From assembly GCA_963760935.1 (NCBI GenBank), contig CAVXFB010000008.1, forward strand, positions 1,178,001-1,242,000: 64,000 bases of DNA. Direction: 5' to 3'. Source of the stretch: CAVXFB01 sp963760935. GTDB taxonomy: Bacteria; Planctomycetota; Planctomycetia; Pirellulales; Thermoguttaceae. Within the stretch, counting starts at the first letter, position 1. Every line of letters begins with the position of its first letter. Made by a program: the position numbers and the translations under genes. Below, one piece after another: positions 55,617 to 63,719 of the stretch. The notes below the pieces were generated by a model. The model worked only from the letters and a program-made list of their open reading frames with translations, did no database searches and had not been told where the DNA came from.

Positions 55617-56468
55617 ATGGCCATTCTGGGCGCCCATCAATCGATTGCCGGCGGATACTACAAGGCGGTCGAGCGCGCCCACGAGCGGGGCTGCGACTGC
55701 GTACAGCTTTTTCTGAAGAATAACAATCAGTGGGCGGCCAACGATATCACGGCGGAGCAGGCCCGGCAGTTTCGAGAAGCGCTACCGAACTTGGGCGTAG
55801 GCCACCCGATCGCGCACGACAGCTACCTCATCAATCTGGCCAGCCCGGACAGGACCCTGTGGAAGCGCTCGGTCGAGGCATTTGTGGACGAATTGCGTCG
55901 GGCCGAGTTGCTGGGCATCAGATACGTTGTCACGCATCCCGGCGCCTACACGTCGGCAAGCGAAGAAGCCGGGCTAAGCAACGTCGTTCGGGCCGTGAAT
56001 GAGATCAACGCCCAAACGCGCAAGCTTCACGCACGGTGTCTGCTGGAGACAACAGCCGGGCAAGGTACGGCGCTCGGGTGGAGGTTCGAACAGCTTGCAG
56101 CGGTCTTCGATCGTGTCAAAGACCCGGACCGCTTGGGCGTGTGCTTCGATACGTGCCATGTGTTTGCGGCCGGATATGAACTGAACACGCCGAAGAAGTA
56201 TGCCGCCACGATGAACGCCTTCGATCGGCTGGTGGGCCTGAAGCGGATCAAGGCATTTCATCTGAACGACAGCCGGCGGGAGTGCGGCAGTCGGGTCGAC
56301 CGCCACGAGCACATCGGTCGGGGCGCCATCGGCATTCGCGCTTTCCGGCTTCTGTTGGCCGACGAGCGGTTCCCAGCGGTGCCCATGTACCTGGAGACAC
56401 CCAAAGGGGAGGATGGTGGAGTTGATTGGGACGTACGAAACCTGAGGGTATTGCGGGGGATGTTGTAG
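55617..56468 (+). CDS. nfo: endonuclease IV (AP endonuclease)
   Basis: Cleaves DNA 5' to abasic sites in base excision repair. 283 residues, TIM barrel with three metals: LGAHQSIAGG, LKNNNQW, AHDSYLINLASPD, VTHPGAYTSAS, LLETTAGQGT (Glu), CFDTCHVFAAGY, FHLNDSRRECGSRVDRHEHIG and LETPKG. All family metal ligands are visible. It begins 128 bases after the tRNA-Leu gene on the same strand. Confidence 0.96.
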   Translation: MAILGAHQSIAGGYYKAVERAHERGCDCVQLFLKNNNQWAANDITAEQARQFREALPNLGVGHPIAHDSYLINLASPDRTLWKRSVEAFVDELRRAELLGIRYVVTHPGAYTSASEEAGLSNVVRAVNEINAQTRKLHARCLLETTAGQGTALGWRFEQLAAVFDRVKDPDRLGVCFDTCHVFAAGYELNTPKKYAATMNAFDRLVGLKRIKAFHLNDSRRECGSRVDRHEHIGRGAIGIRAFRLLLADERFPAVPMYLETPKGEDGGVDWDVRNLRVLRGML

Positions 56469-56541
56469 GGGCCGCCTGTTGTAGGCCTTTTTTGGCGACG
56501 TCACAATTGACCCCCCTGCGGCGTGTCGATAGATTACAGTG

Positions 56542-57111
56542 ATGGATTTGGCATACTACAAGCGATTTCGCATGGAAATCAATTTGGCCGGGCGCAATTT
56601 GGCGCCGGGGCCCTTGCCGCCGCAGTATCGTTTCATTCGCTGGCATGAATCGCTGTTGGATGCCTTTTCGCGAGCAAAGTATCTCAGCTTCCGCGGCGAG
56701 TTGGATGCCAGCGTCTTTCCCTGCCTGGGAGAGTTTCAGGGTTGCCGGCGGTTGATGGGCGAAATCGCCCGCAAGCCGGGGTTTCTGCCGGGTGCGACGT
56801 GGCTGCTGGTGCGCACAGCCAACGGGGAGAGCGATACCGAGGCAGAATACTGCGGCACGGTACAAGGGGTGTGCGACAAGCACGGCTTGGGAGGCATCCA
56901 GAATCTTGGTATCGCGCCTGAGCATCGCAACCTGGGCCTGGGCACGAACCTGTTGTTGTGCTCTTTGCTCGGCTTTCAGCAAGCCGGCGCAAAGCGAGTT
57001 TATCTGGAAGTGACCGCTCAAAACGAGGGTGCAATCCGGCTCTATCGGCGAATCGGATTCGTTACGGTCAGGATCGTCTACAAGTCCGTCGAGGCGCAAT
57101 ACACCACGTGA
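56542..57111 (+). CDS. GNAT-family N-acetyltransferase
   Basis: 189 residues from MDLAYYKRFRMEINL; a GTG one codon earlier is possible. An unusual ~100-residue N-terminal part is followed by the acetyl-CoA motif A NLGIAPEHRNLGLGTNLL and YLEVTAQNEGAIRLYRRIGF. The substrate is unknown. Its stop overlaps the start of the M16 gene (GTGA at 57108), so it is the first gene of a three-gene unit with the two peptidases and might modify a partner or product of that pair. Confidence 0.85.
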   Translation: MDLAYYKRFRMEINLAGRNLAPGPLPPQYRFIRWHESLLDAFSRAKYLSFRGELDASVFPCLGEFQGCRRLMGEIARKPGFLPGATWLLVRTANGESDTEAEYCGTVQGVCDKHGLGGIQNLGIAPEHRNLGLGTNLLLCSLLGFQQAGAKRVYLEVTAQNEGAIRLYRRIGFVTVRIVYKSVEAQYTT

Positions 57112-58352
57112 CGCATTCCATACTTTCCCACACGTACTCGAACGGACTGGTTCTCGTGGCCGAGCCCATGCCGTGGTTGCAGTCGGCCGCATTCACGTTT
57201 CTTGCTCCGGCCGGTTGCGCCTACGATCCGCCCGAGCGGGCTGGTGTGAGCAGTTTTCTCTGCGAGATGGCCCTGCGCGGAGCGGGCCCGCGCGACAACC
57301 GCCAGTTCATTCTCGACTTGGACAACCTCGGCGTCGAGCGGAGCGAATCGGTTTCGAGCTCGCATACCAGCTATTGTGGGGCCATGCTGGCCGAGAATTT
57401 GCCCAAGGCCCTGGCGATCTACGCCGACGTGTTGCGGCGGCCGCACCTGCCCAACGAACAGTTGGAGGCGGGCCGGCTGGCGATGGTTCAGGAATTGCGC
57501 GCGATTGAAGATGAACCGTCGCAAAAGGTGATGATCGAACTGCGACGTCGCCATTATCCGCAGCCGTGGGGTCGGCCTGCCCAGGGAGAGCAGCAGGCGC
57601 TGGAGGCGATTAATATTGCCGATATTCGCCGGCAGTTTGACCGCTATTATCGCCCCAACGGCACGATCCTTGGCGTGGCCGGCTGCGTCGATTGGCCGAG
57701 CTTGAAGGACCGTGTCGGCGAATTGTTGGGCGACTGGTCGGCAGGCCAGCCTGCGACGATCGAAGAGGCGCCAGCCGTGGGCCGCTACCGGCATCTGGAC
57801 TACGATTCGCATCAGACGCAGATAGGCATCGGCTATGATTGCGTGCCGTACCGCGATCCGGATTATTTTCAGGCGTGGGGCGCCGTGGGCGTTTTGAGCG
57901 GCGGAATGAGCGCCCGGCTGTTCACCGAGGTTCGCGAGCGGCGCGGCCTCTGCTATACGGTTTACGCTACGATCAACACCCTGCTGCATCGCGGCGCCGT
58001 GTTTTGTTACGCCGGAACGGGCGCCGATCGGGCGCAACAAACGCTCGACGTGACTCTCGGCGAACTGTCACGATTGGCCAAGGGAATTGAAGAGCACGAG
58101 ATCGAACGGCTGAAGGCGCGGATCAAGAGCGCGCTGATTATGCAGCAGGAGTCGAGCAGTTCGCGCAGCTCGTCGCTGGCACGCGACTGGTATCACCTCG
58201 GCCACGCCCGGACGTTGGACGAGGTGGGCCGGCTGATCGATGGCGTGACACATCGCAGCATTAACGCATTTTTGGCCGATCATCCGCCCGGGGAGTTTAC
58301 GGTGGTCACACTCGGCTGCCGCCCGTTGGAGGTGCCCAATGGAGTTTCGTGA
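57108..58352 (+). CDS. M16-family peptidase-like subunit without the zinc motif
   Basis: 414 residues from GTG 57108, overlapping the preceding stop. M16 fold: SNGLVLVAEPMPWLQSAAF, then SSFLCEMALRGAG where HFLEHMxFKG is expected, so both His and the Glu of HxxEH are absent. The second half keeps the substrate-binding Arg/Tyr region (LFTEVRERRGLCYTVYA). This matches the inactive, substrate-binding partner of heterodimeric M16 proteases such as mitochondrial MPP-alpha or PqqF-like pairs. The next gene supplies the active partner and overlaps by 14 bases. Confidence 0.9.
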   Translation: MTHSILSHTYSNGLVLVAEPMPWLQSAAFTFLAPAGCAYDPPERAGVSSFLCEMALRGAGPRDNRQFILDLDNLGVERSESVSSSHTSYCGAMLAENLPKALAIYADVLRRPHLPNEQLEAGRLAMVQELRAIEDEPSQKVMIELRRRHYPQPWGRPAQGEQQALEAINIADIRRQFDRYYRPNGTILGVAGCVDWPSLKDRVGELLGDWSAGQPATIEEAPAVGRYRHLDYDSHQTQIGIGYDCVPYRDPDYFQAWGAVGVLSGGMSARLFTEVRERRGLCYTVYATINTLLHRGAVFCYAGTGADRAQQTLDVTLGELSRLAKGIEEHEIERLKARIKSALIMQQESSSSRSSSLARDWYHLGHARTLDEVGRLIDGVTHRSINAFLADHPPGEFTVVTLGCRPLEVPNGVS

Positions 58353-59577
58353 GCAGACATTGCCCAACGGGCTGCAAGTCGTGGCTGAATGTAACGGCGC
58401 CGCTTATTCGACGGCGTTGGGCTTTTTCGTCAACGCGGGCGCTCGCGACGAGACGGATGCCATTTCGGGCGTGAGTCATTTTCTGGAGCACATGGTCTTT
58501 AAGGGCACGGCCCGCCGCTCGGCCGACGACGTCAATCGCGAGTTTGACGAGATGGGGGCGCATTACAACGCCTTTACGAACGAGGAAAACACGGTCTTCT
58601 ATGCCGCGGTGCTGCCCGAATATCAAGATCGCGCTGTTGACCTTCTGGCCGACATCCTCCGGCCGTCGTTACGCGACGAGGACTTCCACACCGAGAAGAA
58701 GGTGATTTTGGAAGAAATCCAGATGTACGACGATCAGCCGCCGTTTGGCGCCGATGACAAGTGCCGGGCCCTTTTTTGCGGTTCACACCCGCTGGGTCGA
58801 AGCGTGTTGGGCACGGCCGAGAGCGTTGGCGGCCTGACGCCCGATGCCATGCACGCTTATTTTCGCCATCGGTACAGCCCGGGTAATATGGTGTTGGCCG
58901 GAGCGGGCCAGATCGATTTCGACCGGCTCGTGGCAATCGCCCAGAAGTGCTGCGGCGATTGGGAGCCGTCGCCAGTGGTGCGAACGCTCGAACGACTGCC
59001 GAGCCGCGACGGTTTTCAGGTGCTGCATCGCGAGTCGGCCGCGCAGCAATATTTGTTGCAACTCACTGCTGGTCCATCGGCCGAGGATGACGATCGCTAC
59101 GCCGCCAAGCTGCTGGCCACTGTGCTGGGCGACGACTCCGGCAGCCGGCTCTATTGGGAGTTGGTCGACCCGGGCTTTGCCGAAACGGCCAGCCTGCACC
59201 ATACCGAGCATCAGGGCGCTGGCATGATGATGACCTACATGAGTTGCGAGCCGAATGAGGTGGCCGACAACCTACGACGGATCATCGATGTTTATCGTCA
59301 GGCCGAAGCCGAGGGCATTTCGGCCGCCGAGTTGGACCAGGCAAAGAACAAAATTCGCTCGCGCATCGTGCTTTCCGGCGAGCGTCCACGGGGCAGGCTT
59401 TTTGCGGTAGGGAGCGACTGGATCTACCGGCGGGAATATCGGACGGTCGAGGCCGAGTTGCAGACCGTGGCCGGCATCAGCCTGGACGAGGTTCTCGCCG
59501 TATTAGCAAAGTATCCGCTCACTCGCCCCACGACGATAACGATTGGTCCGCTGGCCGACGTGCCGCAGCCGAGCTGA
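58339..59577 (+). CDS. M16-family zinc peptidase, catalytic subunit
   Basis: 412 residues. The inverted zinc motif is HFLEHMVFKGT near residue 52, and the distal zinc ligand is in VILEEIQMYDDQ about 75 residues later. The second half (SGSRLYWELVDPGFAETAS) completes the clam-shell fold. Processing peptidase of about 400 residues that should pair with the inactive subunit encoded immediately upstream. No signal peptide is evident, so it is probably cytoplasmic. Confidence 0.95.
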   Translation: MEFREQTLPNGLQVVAECNGAAYSTALGFFVNAGARDETDAISGVSHFLEHMVFKGTARRSADDVNREFDEMGAHYNAFTNEENTVFYAAVLPEYQDRAVDLLADILRPSLRDEDFHTEKKVILEEIQMYDDQPPFGADDKCRALFCGSHPLGRSVLGTAESVGGLTPDAMHAYFRHRYSPGNMVLAGAGQIDFDRLVAIAQKCCGDWEPSPVVRTLERLPSRDGFQVLHRESAAQQYLLQLTAGPSAEDDDRYAAKLLATVLGDDSGSRLYWELVDPGFAETASLHHTEHQGAGMMMTYMSCEPNEVADNLRRIIDVYRQAEAEGISAAELDQAKNKIRSRIVLSGERPRGRLFAVGSDWIYRREYRTVEAELQTVAGISLDEVLAVLAKYPLTRPTTITIGPLADVPQPS

Positions 59578-59604
59578 TTTTTCCCGGGGACGGACGGATC
59601 TTCG

Positions 59605-59675
59605 GTGGCACGCCCTTCGCTGGGGCTCAAGGCGTGCCACGCATCGTCAGGTCACCGCTTCTGCGAAGCGGTGAC
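59605..59675. terminator. two consecutive hairpins after the M16 operon
   Basis: GTGGCACGCC ... GGCGTGCCAC (59605-59640) and GTCACCGCTT-ctgcg-AAGCGGTGAC (59651-59675). Strong stems without a following T-tract. They may act as terminator or mRNA-stabilising REP elements. Confidence 0.5.
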
Positions 59676-59883
59676 ACACTGCCTGTCATCTTCTTACTTG
59701 GTAATTTAGGCAAACTATACGGGTGGTATCGTTGAGCATCAAGGTGCCGTTTCTGCCGGACCGATCAATCAAGTTGTTATCCGCGTTGACGCGGGAAGGC
59801 CAATCCCCGCGCGGTGGGTCAACAGCGTGCCGCGGCCGCCTGGAAAGCCGCGAGATTTGGGCAACACCCGCGATCGACTTGCC

Positions 59884-61287
59884 ATGCTTGACCGACCCTC
59901 GCGATCCACCCGAGCATCGGCGACTAGAGTCGCCGTATGTAGCCATATCTGCAATCATTTTTCGCTGATCGGCCTGGCGTGGATTTATGCCTGCCTGTTG
60001 ACTCTGCCTGCCGCTGCCTCGGAACTCCGCGAAACGCCCATCGTCAAGGCGATCCAGCGCGTGCGGGCGTCGGTGGTCAATATTCGCGGTGAAAAGACTG
60101 TCGTCATTCCTGCCAGCCAAACGGCTGGGGTCGAGGCTAACCGCCGCGTCAACGGCATGGGCACCGGCGTGGTGATCGACTCCCGCGGTTACATCATGAC
60201 CAATTACCATGTGGTCGATGGCGTCCGCGACATCCTCGTCACGTTGGCCGATGGTCAGCGGCACATCGCCAAACTCGTTGCCCGCGACACCGAGACCGAT
60301 CTAGCCATCATCAAGGTCGATGTGCCCCATCCACTGTCGGCGATTCCGCTAGGCACGTCGTCCGATCTGATGCCGGGCGAGACGGCGATCGCGGTGGGCA
60401 ATGCCTACGGCTACGAGCATACGGTGACCCGCGGCATCATCAGCGCGCTGCATCGGGCGGTGCAGGTAAGCGACGCCCAGTATTACGACGATCTGATCCA
60501 AACCGACGCGAGCATCAACCCGGGCAACTCGGGCGGGCCGCTGCTGAACATCGACGGCGACATGATCGGCATCAACGTGGCGGTGCGGGCCGGCGCGCAG
60601 GGCATCGGCTTCGCCATCCCCGTCGACAAAGTCGCCTCGGTGGCCGCCACGCTGCTGGCTTCGTGCAATTCCAGTAAGGTTCGGATCGGCGTTGCCTTGT
60701 CGAGCGATCCGACGCAGGCGTCGCAAGGCATGGTGGTGGGCACGGTGGACGCCAATAGCCCCGCGGCAGCCGCGGGATTGTCTGCGGGCGACGTGATTGC
60801 GGCAGTCGACGGCATCGACATTGAGCGGTCGTTGGACTTTCAGCGGGCGATGCTCGATCGCCGGCCGGGTGAGCAGATTCGCTTGGTCGTGCGGCGGACG
60901 GGCAACCCACTGAACATGACGCTGACGCTCGGCGACGCGCCCGAAGCGGCCAAGCCGGTCGGCCAGCCGGCGTGGGAACTGTTGGGCGTCGAACTGCGGC
61001 CGATCGCCCCCGAGGAGTTTCGCAAAAACCATCAGACCCGCTATCGCGGCGGTCTGAGCGTCGTGGCCGTTCGACCCAACAGTCCGGCGGCCAGTCAGGG
61101 CATCGTACCCGGCGACGTGCTAGTCGGCATGCACATCTGGGAAACGCTTAGCCTGGAGAACGTCGCCTACATTCTCAAGCGGCCCGAGTTTTCCGGGCTC
61201 AATCCGGTGAAGTTCTTCATCGTTCGCGGCGACGAAACGCTCTTCGGCTATCTGCCCGCGACCTCGCCGAAAACCGCGCAGCGGTAA
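59884..61287 (+). CDS. HtrA/DegP-type serine protease, active, two PDZ domains
   Basis: 467 residues from ATG 59884; the frame is open to 59827. A signal anchor (HFSLIGLAWIYACLLTLPAAAS) is followed by a trypsin-like domain with complete triad: His in YIMTNYHVVDG, Asp in DTETDLAIIKV and Ser in INPGNSGGPLLN. The first PDZ domain is near residues 265-350 (VVGTVDANSPAAAAGLSAGD) and a second near 365-460 (VRPNSPAASQGIVPGD). Envelope quality-control protease. The gene stands alone, and is the active counterpart of the inactive homologue at 16814-18276. Confidence 0.94.
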   Translation: MLDRPSRSTRASATRVAVCSHICNHFSLIGLAWIYACLLTLPAAASELRETPIVKAIQRVRASVVNIRGEKTVVIPASQTAGVEANRRVNGMGTGVVIDSRGYIMTNYHVVDGVRDILVTLADGQRHIAKLVARDTETDLAIIKVDVPHPLSAIPLGTSSDLMPGETAIAVGNAYGYEHTVTRGIISALHRAVQVSDAQYYDDLIQTDASINPGNSGGPLLNIDGDMIGINVAVRAGAQGIGFAIPVDKVASVAATLLASCNSSKVRIGVALSSDPTQASQGMVVGTVDANSPAAAAGLSAGDVIAAVDGIDIERSLDFQRAMLDRRPGEQIRLVVRRTGNPLNMTLTLGDAPEAAKPVGQPAWELLGVELRPIAPEEFRKNHQTRYRGGLSVVAVRPNSPAASQGIVPGDVLVGMHIWETLSLENVAYILKRPEFSGLNPVKFFIVRGDETLFGYLPATSPKTAQR

Positions 61288-61327
61288 TGCCCGACTGGGC
61301 CTTCTCCGCGGAAAGCCGACTATAGGC

Positions 61328-61439
61328 GGGTGCATTCCGCACTTTGCATTGCACGAAAATAGCCCGAAGGGCTATCATAGAAAAAGCCCTTCGGGCTATC
61401 AGCGGCATCCAATGGTCATGCAAAGTGCGGAATGCACCC
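61328..61439. repeat. 112-bp nested inverted repeat
   Basis: Perfect 22-bp outer arms (GGGTGCATTCCGCACTTTGC at 61328) with an inner 15-bp inverted pair AGCCCGAAGGGCT / AGCCCTTCGGGCT, each of which is itself a hairpin. It lies between the HtrA gene and hicA, could terminate transcription from the former, and looks like a small mobile palindrome. Confidence 0.75.
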
Positions 61440-61454
61440 CTATAGGCAATGGGC

Positions 61455-61482
61455 TTGATTTTCGTATAGCCCAAGGTATACT
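61455..61482 (+). promoter_or_regulatory. sigma70-type promoter giving a probably leaderless hicA mRNA
   Basis: TTGATT (61455-61460), 16-base spacer, TATACT (61477-61482). The hicA ATG begins only 6 bases downstream of the -10, where transcription would start. No ribosome site is placed normally. Confidence 0.55.
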
Positions 61483-61487
61483 TAATC

Positions 61488-61679
61488 ATGGCGTCCGAGA
61501 AGCCTTTCTCAGAAGTCAAGAAGCTGCTGGATCGCGCCGGATACCGGTTGGTACGTATCAGCGGTTCCCATCACTACTTCACCAAACCGGGAACAGAACC
61601 GTTCTCCATTCCGGTCCATCACGGAAAGGTGAAACCCTATTATGTCCGCCAAGTCGAAAAAATCGGCCAAGGCGATTGA
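61488..61679 (+). CDS. hicA: HicA-type mRNA interferase toxin
   Basis: 63 residues. dsRBD-like fold: FSEVKKLLDRAGYRLVRISG then SHHYFTKPGTEPFSIPVHHG and the closing KPYYVRQVEKIG. The catalytic His is in SGSHHYF. Cleaves mRNA when free of antitoxin. Overlaps hicB by 38 bases. Start possibly leaderless. Confidence 0.93.
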   Translation: MASEKPFSEVKKLLDRAGYRLVRISGSHHYFTKPGTEPFSIPVHHGKVKPYYVRQVEKIGQGD

Positions 61680-62046
61680 TCGGCCGTTCGACGCCCACAC
61701 CATGACAAAGGCCATGAAGCTTGCCGAGCAGTACCAAGTTATCCTGGCTTTCGAGGGCGGGCACTGGTACGGCCGGGGACTGGAGTTGCCGAACATCCAC
61801 GGCGACGGTAAAACCGTCAACCAGTGCGTCGGAAATACCCGTGACGCTTTTGCCGGTTGGGTGGCCTACTTGTTAGAGGACGGCCAGCGCCCTCCGACGC
61901 CGGCACGCGAAGGCACCCGCACGGCCCAGGTGAATGTTCGGCTGACTTCGGAAGAAAAGGTGCTGTTGGAGGCCACCGCGAAACGAAAAGGGTTCAGCGG
62001 ATTATCGGATTTCGTCCGCGCTGCGGCCATGGAACTGGCCAAGTGA
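61642..62046 (+). CDS. hicB: HicB-type antitoxin
   Basis: 134 residues. N-terminal partial RNase-H-like domain (YQVILAFEGGHWYGRGLELP, TVNQCVGNTRDAFAGWVAYL) that binds HicA, and a C-terminal ribbon-helix-helix DNA-binding part (QVNVRLTSEEKVLLEATAKR ... DFVRAAAMELAK) for autoregulation. Translationally coupled to hicA. Confidence 0.92.
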   Translation: MSAKSKKSAKAIDRPFDAHTMTKAMKLAEQYQVILAFEGGHWYGRGLELPNIHGDGKTVNQCVGNTRDAFAGWVAYLLEDGQRPPTPAREGTRTAQVNVRLTSEEKVLLEATAKRKGFSGLSDFVRAAAMELAK

Positions 62047-62103
62047 CCGCCCGACAATGCCGCAGTTCCCACATGGTGCGTTTCACGCACCCTACAAACT
62101 TTG

Positions 62104-62150
62104 CGTCGCTCGCCCTCACCCTCACCCTCTTGCAACGGAAGAGGGGACCA
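62104..62150. repeat. half copy of the CCCTCACCC palindromic repeat
   Basis: GCCCTCACCCTCACCCTCTTG then CGGAAGAGGGGACC, related to the repeat inside murC (38948-39066). It lies directly upstream of the thiL start. Confidence 0.55.
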
Positions 62151-62163
62151 ATTTGCCGTCATC

Positions 62164-63086
62164 ATGGAACGCGAACTAGTCTCTTGGCTGCGCGAACGAT
62201 TGCCGCCGCATCCGCTGCTGCGCCTCGGGCCGGGCGATGATGCCGCGGTGCTCGAAATGTCCGGCATCAAGGAGTGCGTCGTCACCGTCGACCTGTTGAC
62301 CGATCACGTTGATTTTCAGTTGGCGGAAACCGATCCGCGGCTCGTGGGCGCAAAGCGTTGGCAGTGAATCTCAGCGATCTGGCGGCGATGGCCAGCAAGC
62401 CGCTGGCCGGCGTGATCGCCGTGGCCTTGCCCCGGCAAGGCGGCATGGATCTGGCCATGGCGCTGTACGAAGGGATGCTGCCACTGGCCGAGCAGTATGA
62501 GCTGATCATTGCTGGAGGCGACACGAACAGTTGGGATGGGCCACTGGCAATCAGCATTACGCTGTTGGGAACGGTTACCGATCGCGGCGTGCTCGCCCGC
62601 GGCGGAGCCCAGCCCGGCGACCGGATCGTGGTCACTGGTTCATTCGGCGGGAGCATTTTGGGACGTCATCTCGATGTTCAGCCGCGCGTCACGGAAGCAC
62701 TCTGCTTGCACGCGGCCTACGAACTGCACGCCGGCATCGACGTCAGCGACGGCCTGTCGTTGGATTTGAGCCGCGTGCTCGACGAGAGTCGCTGCGGCGC
62801 GGTGCTTCGGGCCGATGCCGTGCCGGTGTCGGATGATGCCCGCCGTTTGGCCGACAAGTTGGCCGACGGCTCGACGCCGTTGGAGCATGCCCTGGGCGAT
62901 GGCGAAGATTTTGAATTGGTCCTGGCCGTGCCGCCGGCGGAGGCGCGGCGGATGTTAGCCGAGCGGCCGACGGCCGTGTCGCTTAGCGACATTGGCGAGT
63001 TTGTCGCTGAGCCGGGGCTGTGGATCGAGGAAGCCGGCCGAAGGCGTCCGCTGACTCCGCGTGGTTGGCAACACGATTTCCAATGA
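62164..63086 (+). CDS. thiL: thiamine-monophosphate kinase (frame break)
   Basis: Phosphorylates thiamine phosphate to thiamine diphosphate. About 307 residues after repair. LRLGPGDDAAVLEM (metal-binding Asp pair), VVTVDLLTDHVDF, then after a one-base deletion at the GCGC of 62348-62351 RKALAVNLSDLAAMASKPL, LIIAGGDTNSWDGPLAISIT, GDRIVVTGSFGGS, HAGIDVSDGLSLDL and LGDGEDFELVLAV. Overlaps tsaE by 4 bases (ATGA). Confidence 0.94.
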
Positions 63087-63559
63087 ACCGTTTTATTTAC
63101 GAAGCCGCCGACGAAGCAGCGACTGCCCAACTTGGCGCGGCGCTGGCCGACGTGCTGCCCGACGGCACGACAGTGGCCATGCGAGGCACTCTCGGCGCGG
63201 GCAAGACCCGGCTGGTTCAAGCAATTGCCGAAGCGGCGGGCGTCGATCGCCGTAGCGTGCTTAGCCCGACGTTCGTCTTGATCCAGGAGTATCACGGACG
63301 CCGTTCGATTTACCACATTGATGCGTATCGGCTGCACGACGAAGACGAATTTCTCGCATTGGGGGGCGAGGAATATTTTGAAGGCACCGGGCTTGTGCTG
63401 ATTGAGTGGGCTGATCGCGTGGAGGGTTGCCTGCCTAAAGATCGCGTCGAGGTCAATATCGAGGTCACGGGGGAAGCGTCGCGGCAGTTTAGCGTCCTTG
63501 GCGTTGGCGAAAAGTACGCGGCTACGGTCGGCCAACTGGCTCGGCGGCTGCCAAGTTGA
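63083..63559 (+). CDS. tsaE: tRNA threonylcarbamoyladenosine biosynthesis ATPase TsaE
   Basis: 158 residues. Walker A in MRGTLGAGKTRLVQAIAEA, SPTFVLIQEYHG, HIDAYRLHDEDEFLALGGEEYF and LVLIEWADRVEGCLP are the family motifs. It drives turnover of the TsaBD complex in t6A formation. Coupled to thiL by a 4-base overlap, an arrangement common in bacteria. Confidence 0.95.
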   Translation: MNRFIYEAADEAATAQLGAALADVLPDGTTVAMRGTLGAGKTRLVQAIAEAAGVDRRSVLSPTFVLIQEYHGRRSIYHIDAYRLHDEDEFLALGGEEYFEGTGLVLIEWADRVEGCLPKDRVEVNIEVTGEASRQFSVLGVGEKYAATVGQLARRLPS

Positions 63560-63719
63560 CAAAACCCTCCTGTGGAGTTACTGTTAAGAGATTGGGGCTG
63601 TTCGCACGGCTGCCTATGCGGGTTATGCTTCAACATGACGTCCGGTGCGTGCGCACGTTATGCTGAAGCATAAATCGCGGGACCTTGCCAGGGTAACAAC
63701 GGTCACGACGGTTTGCACG

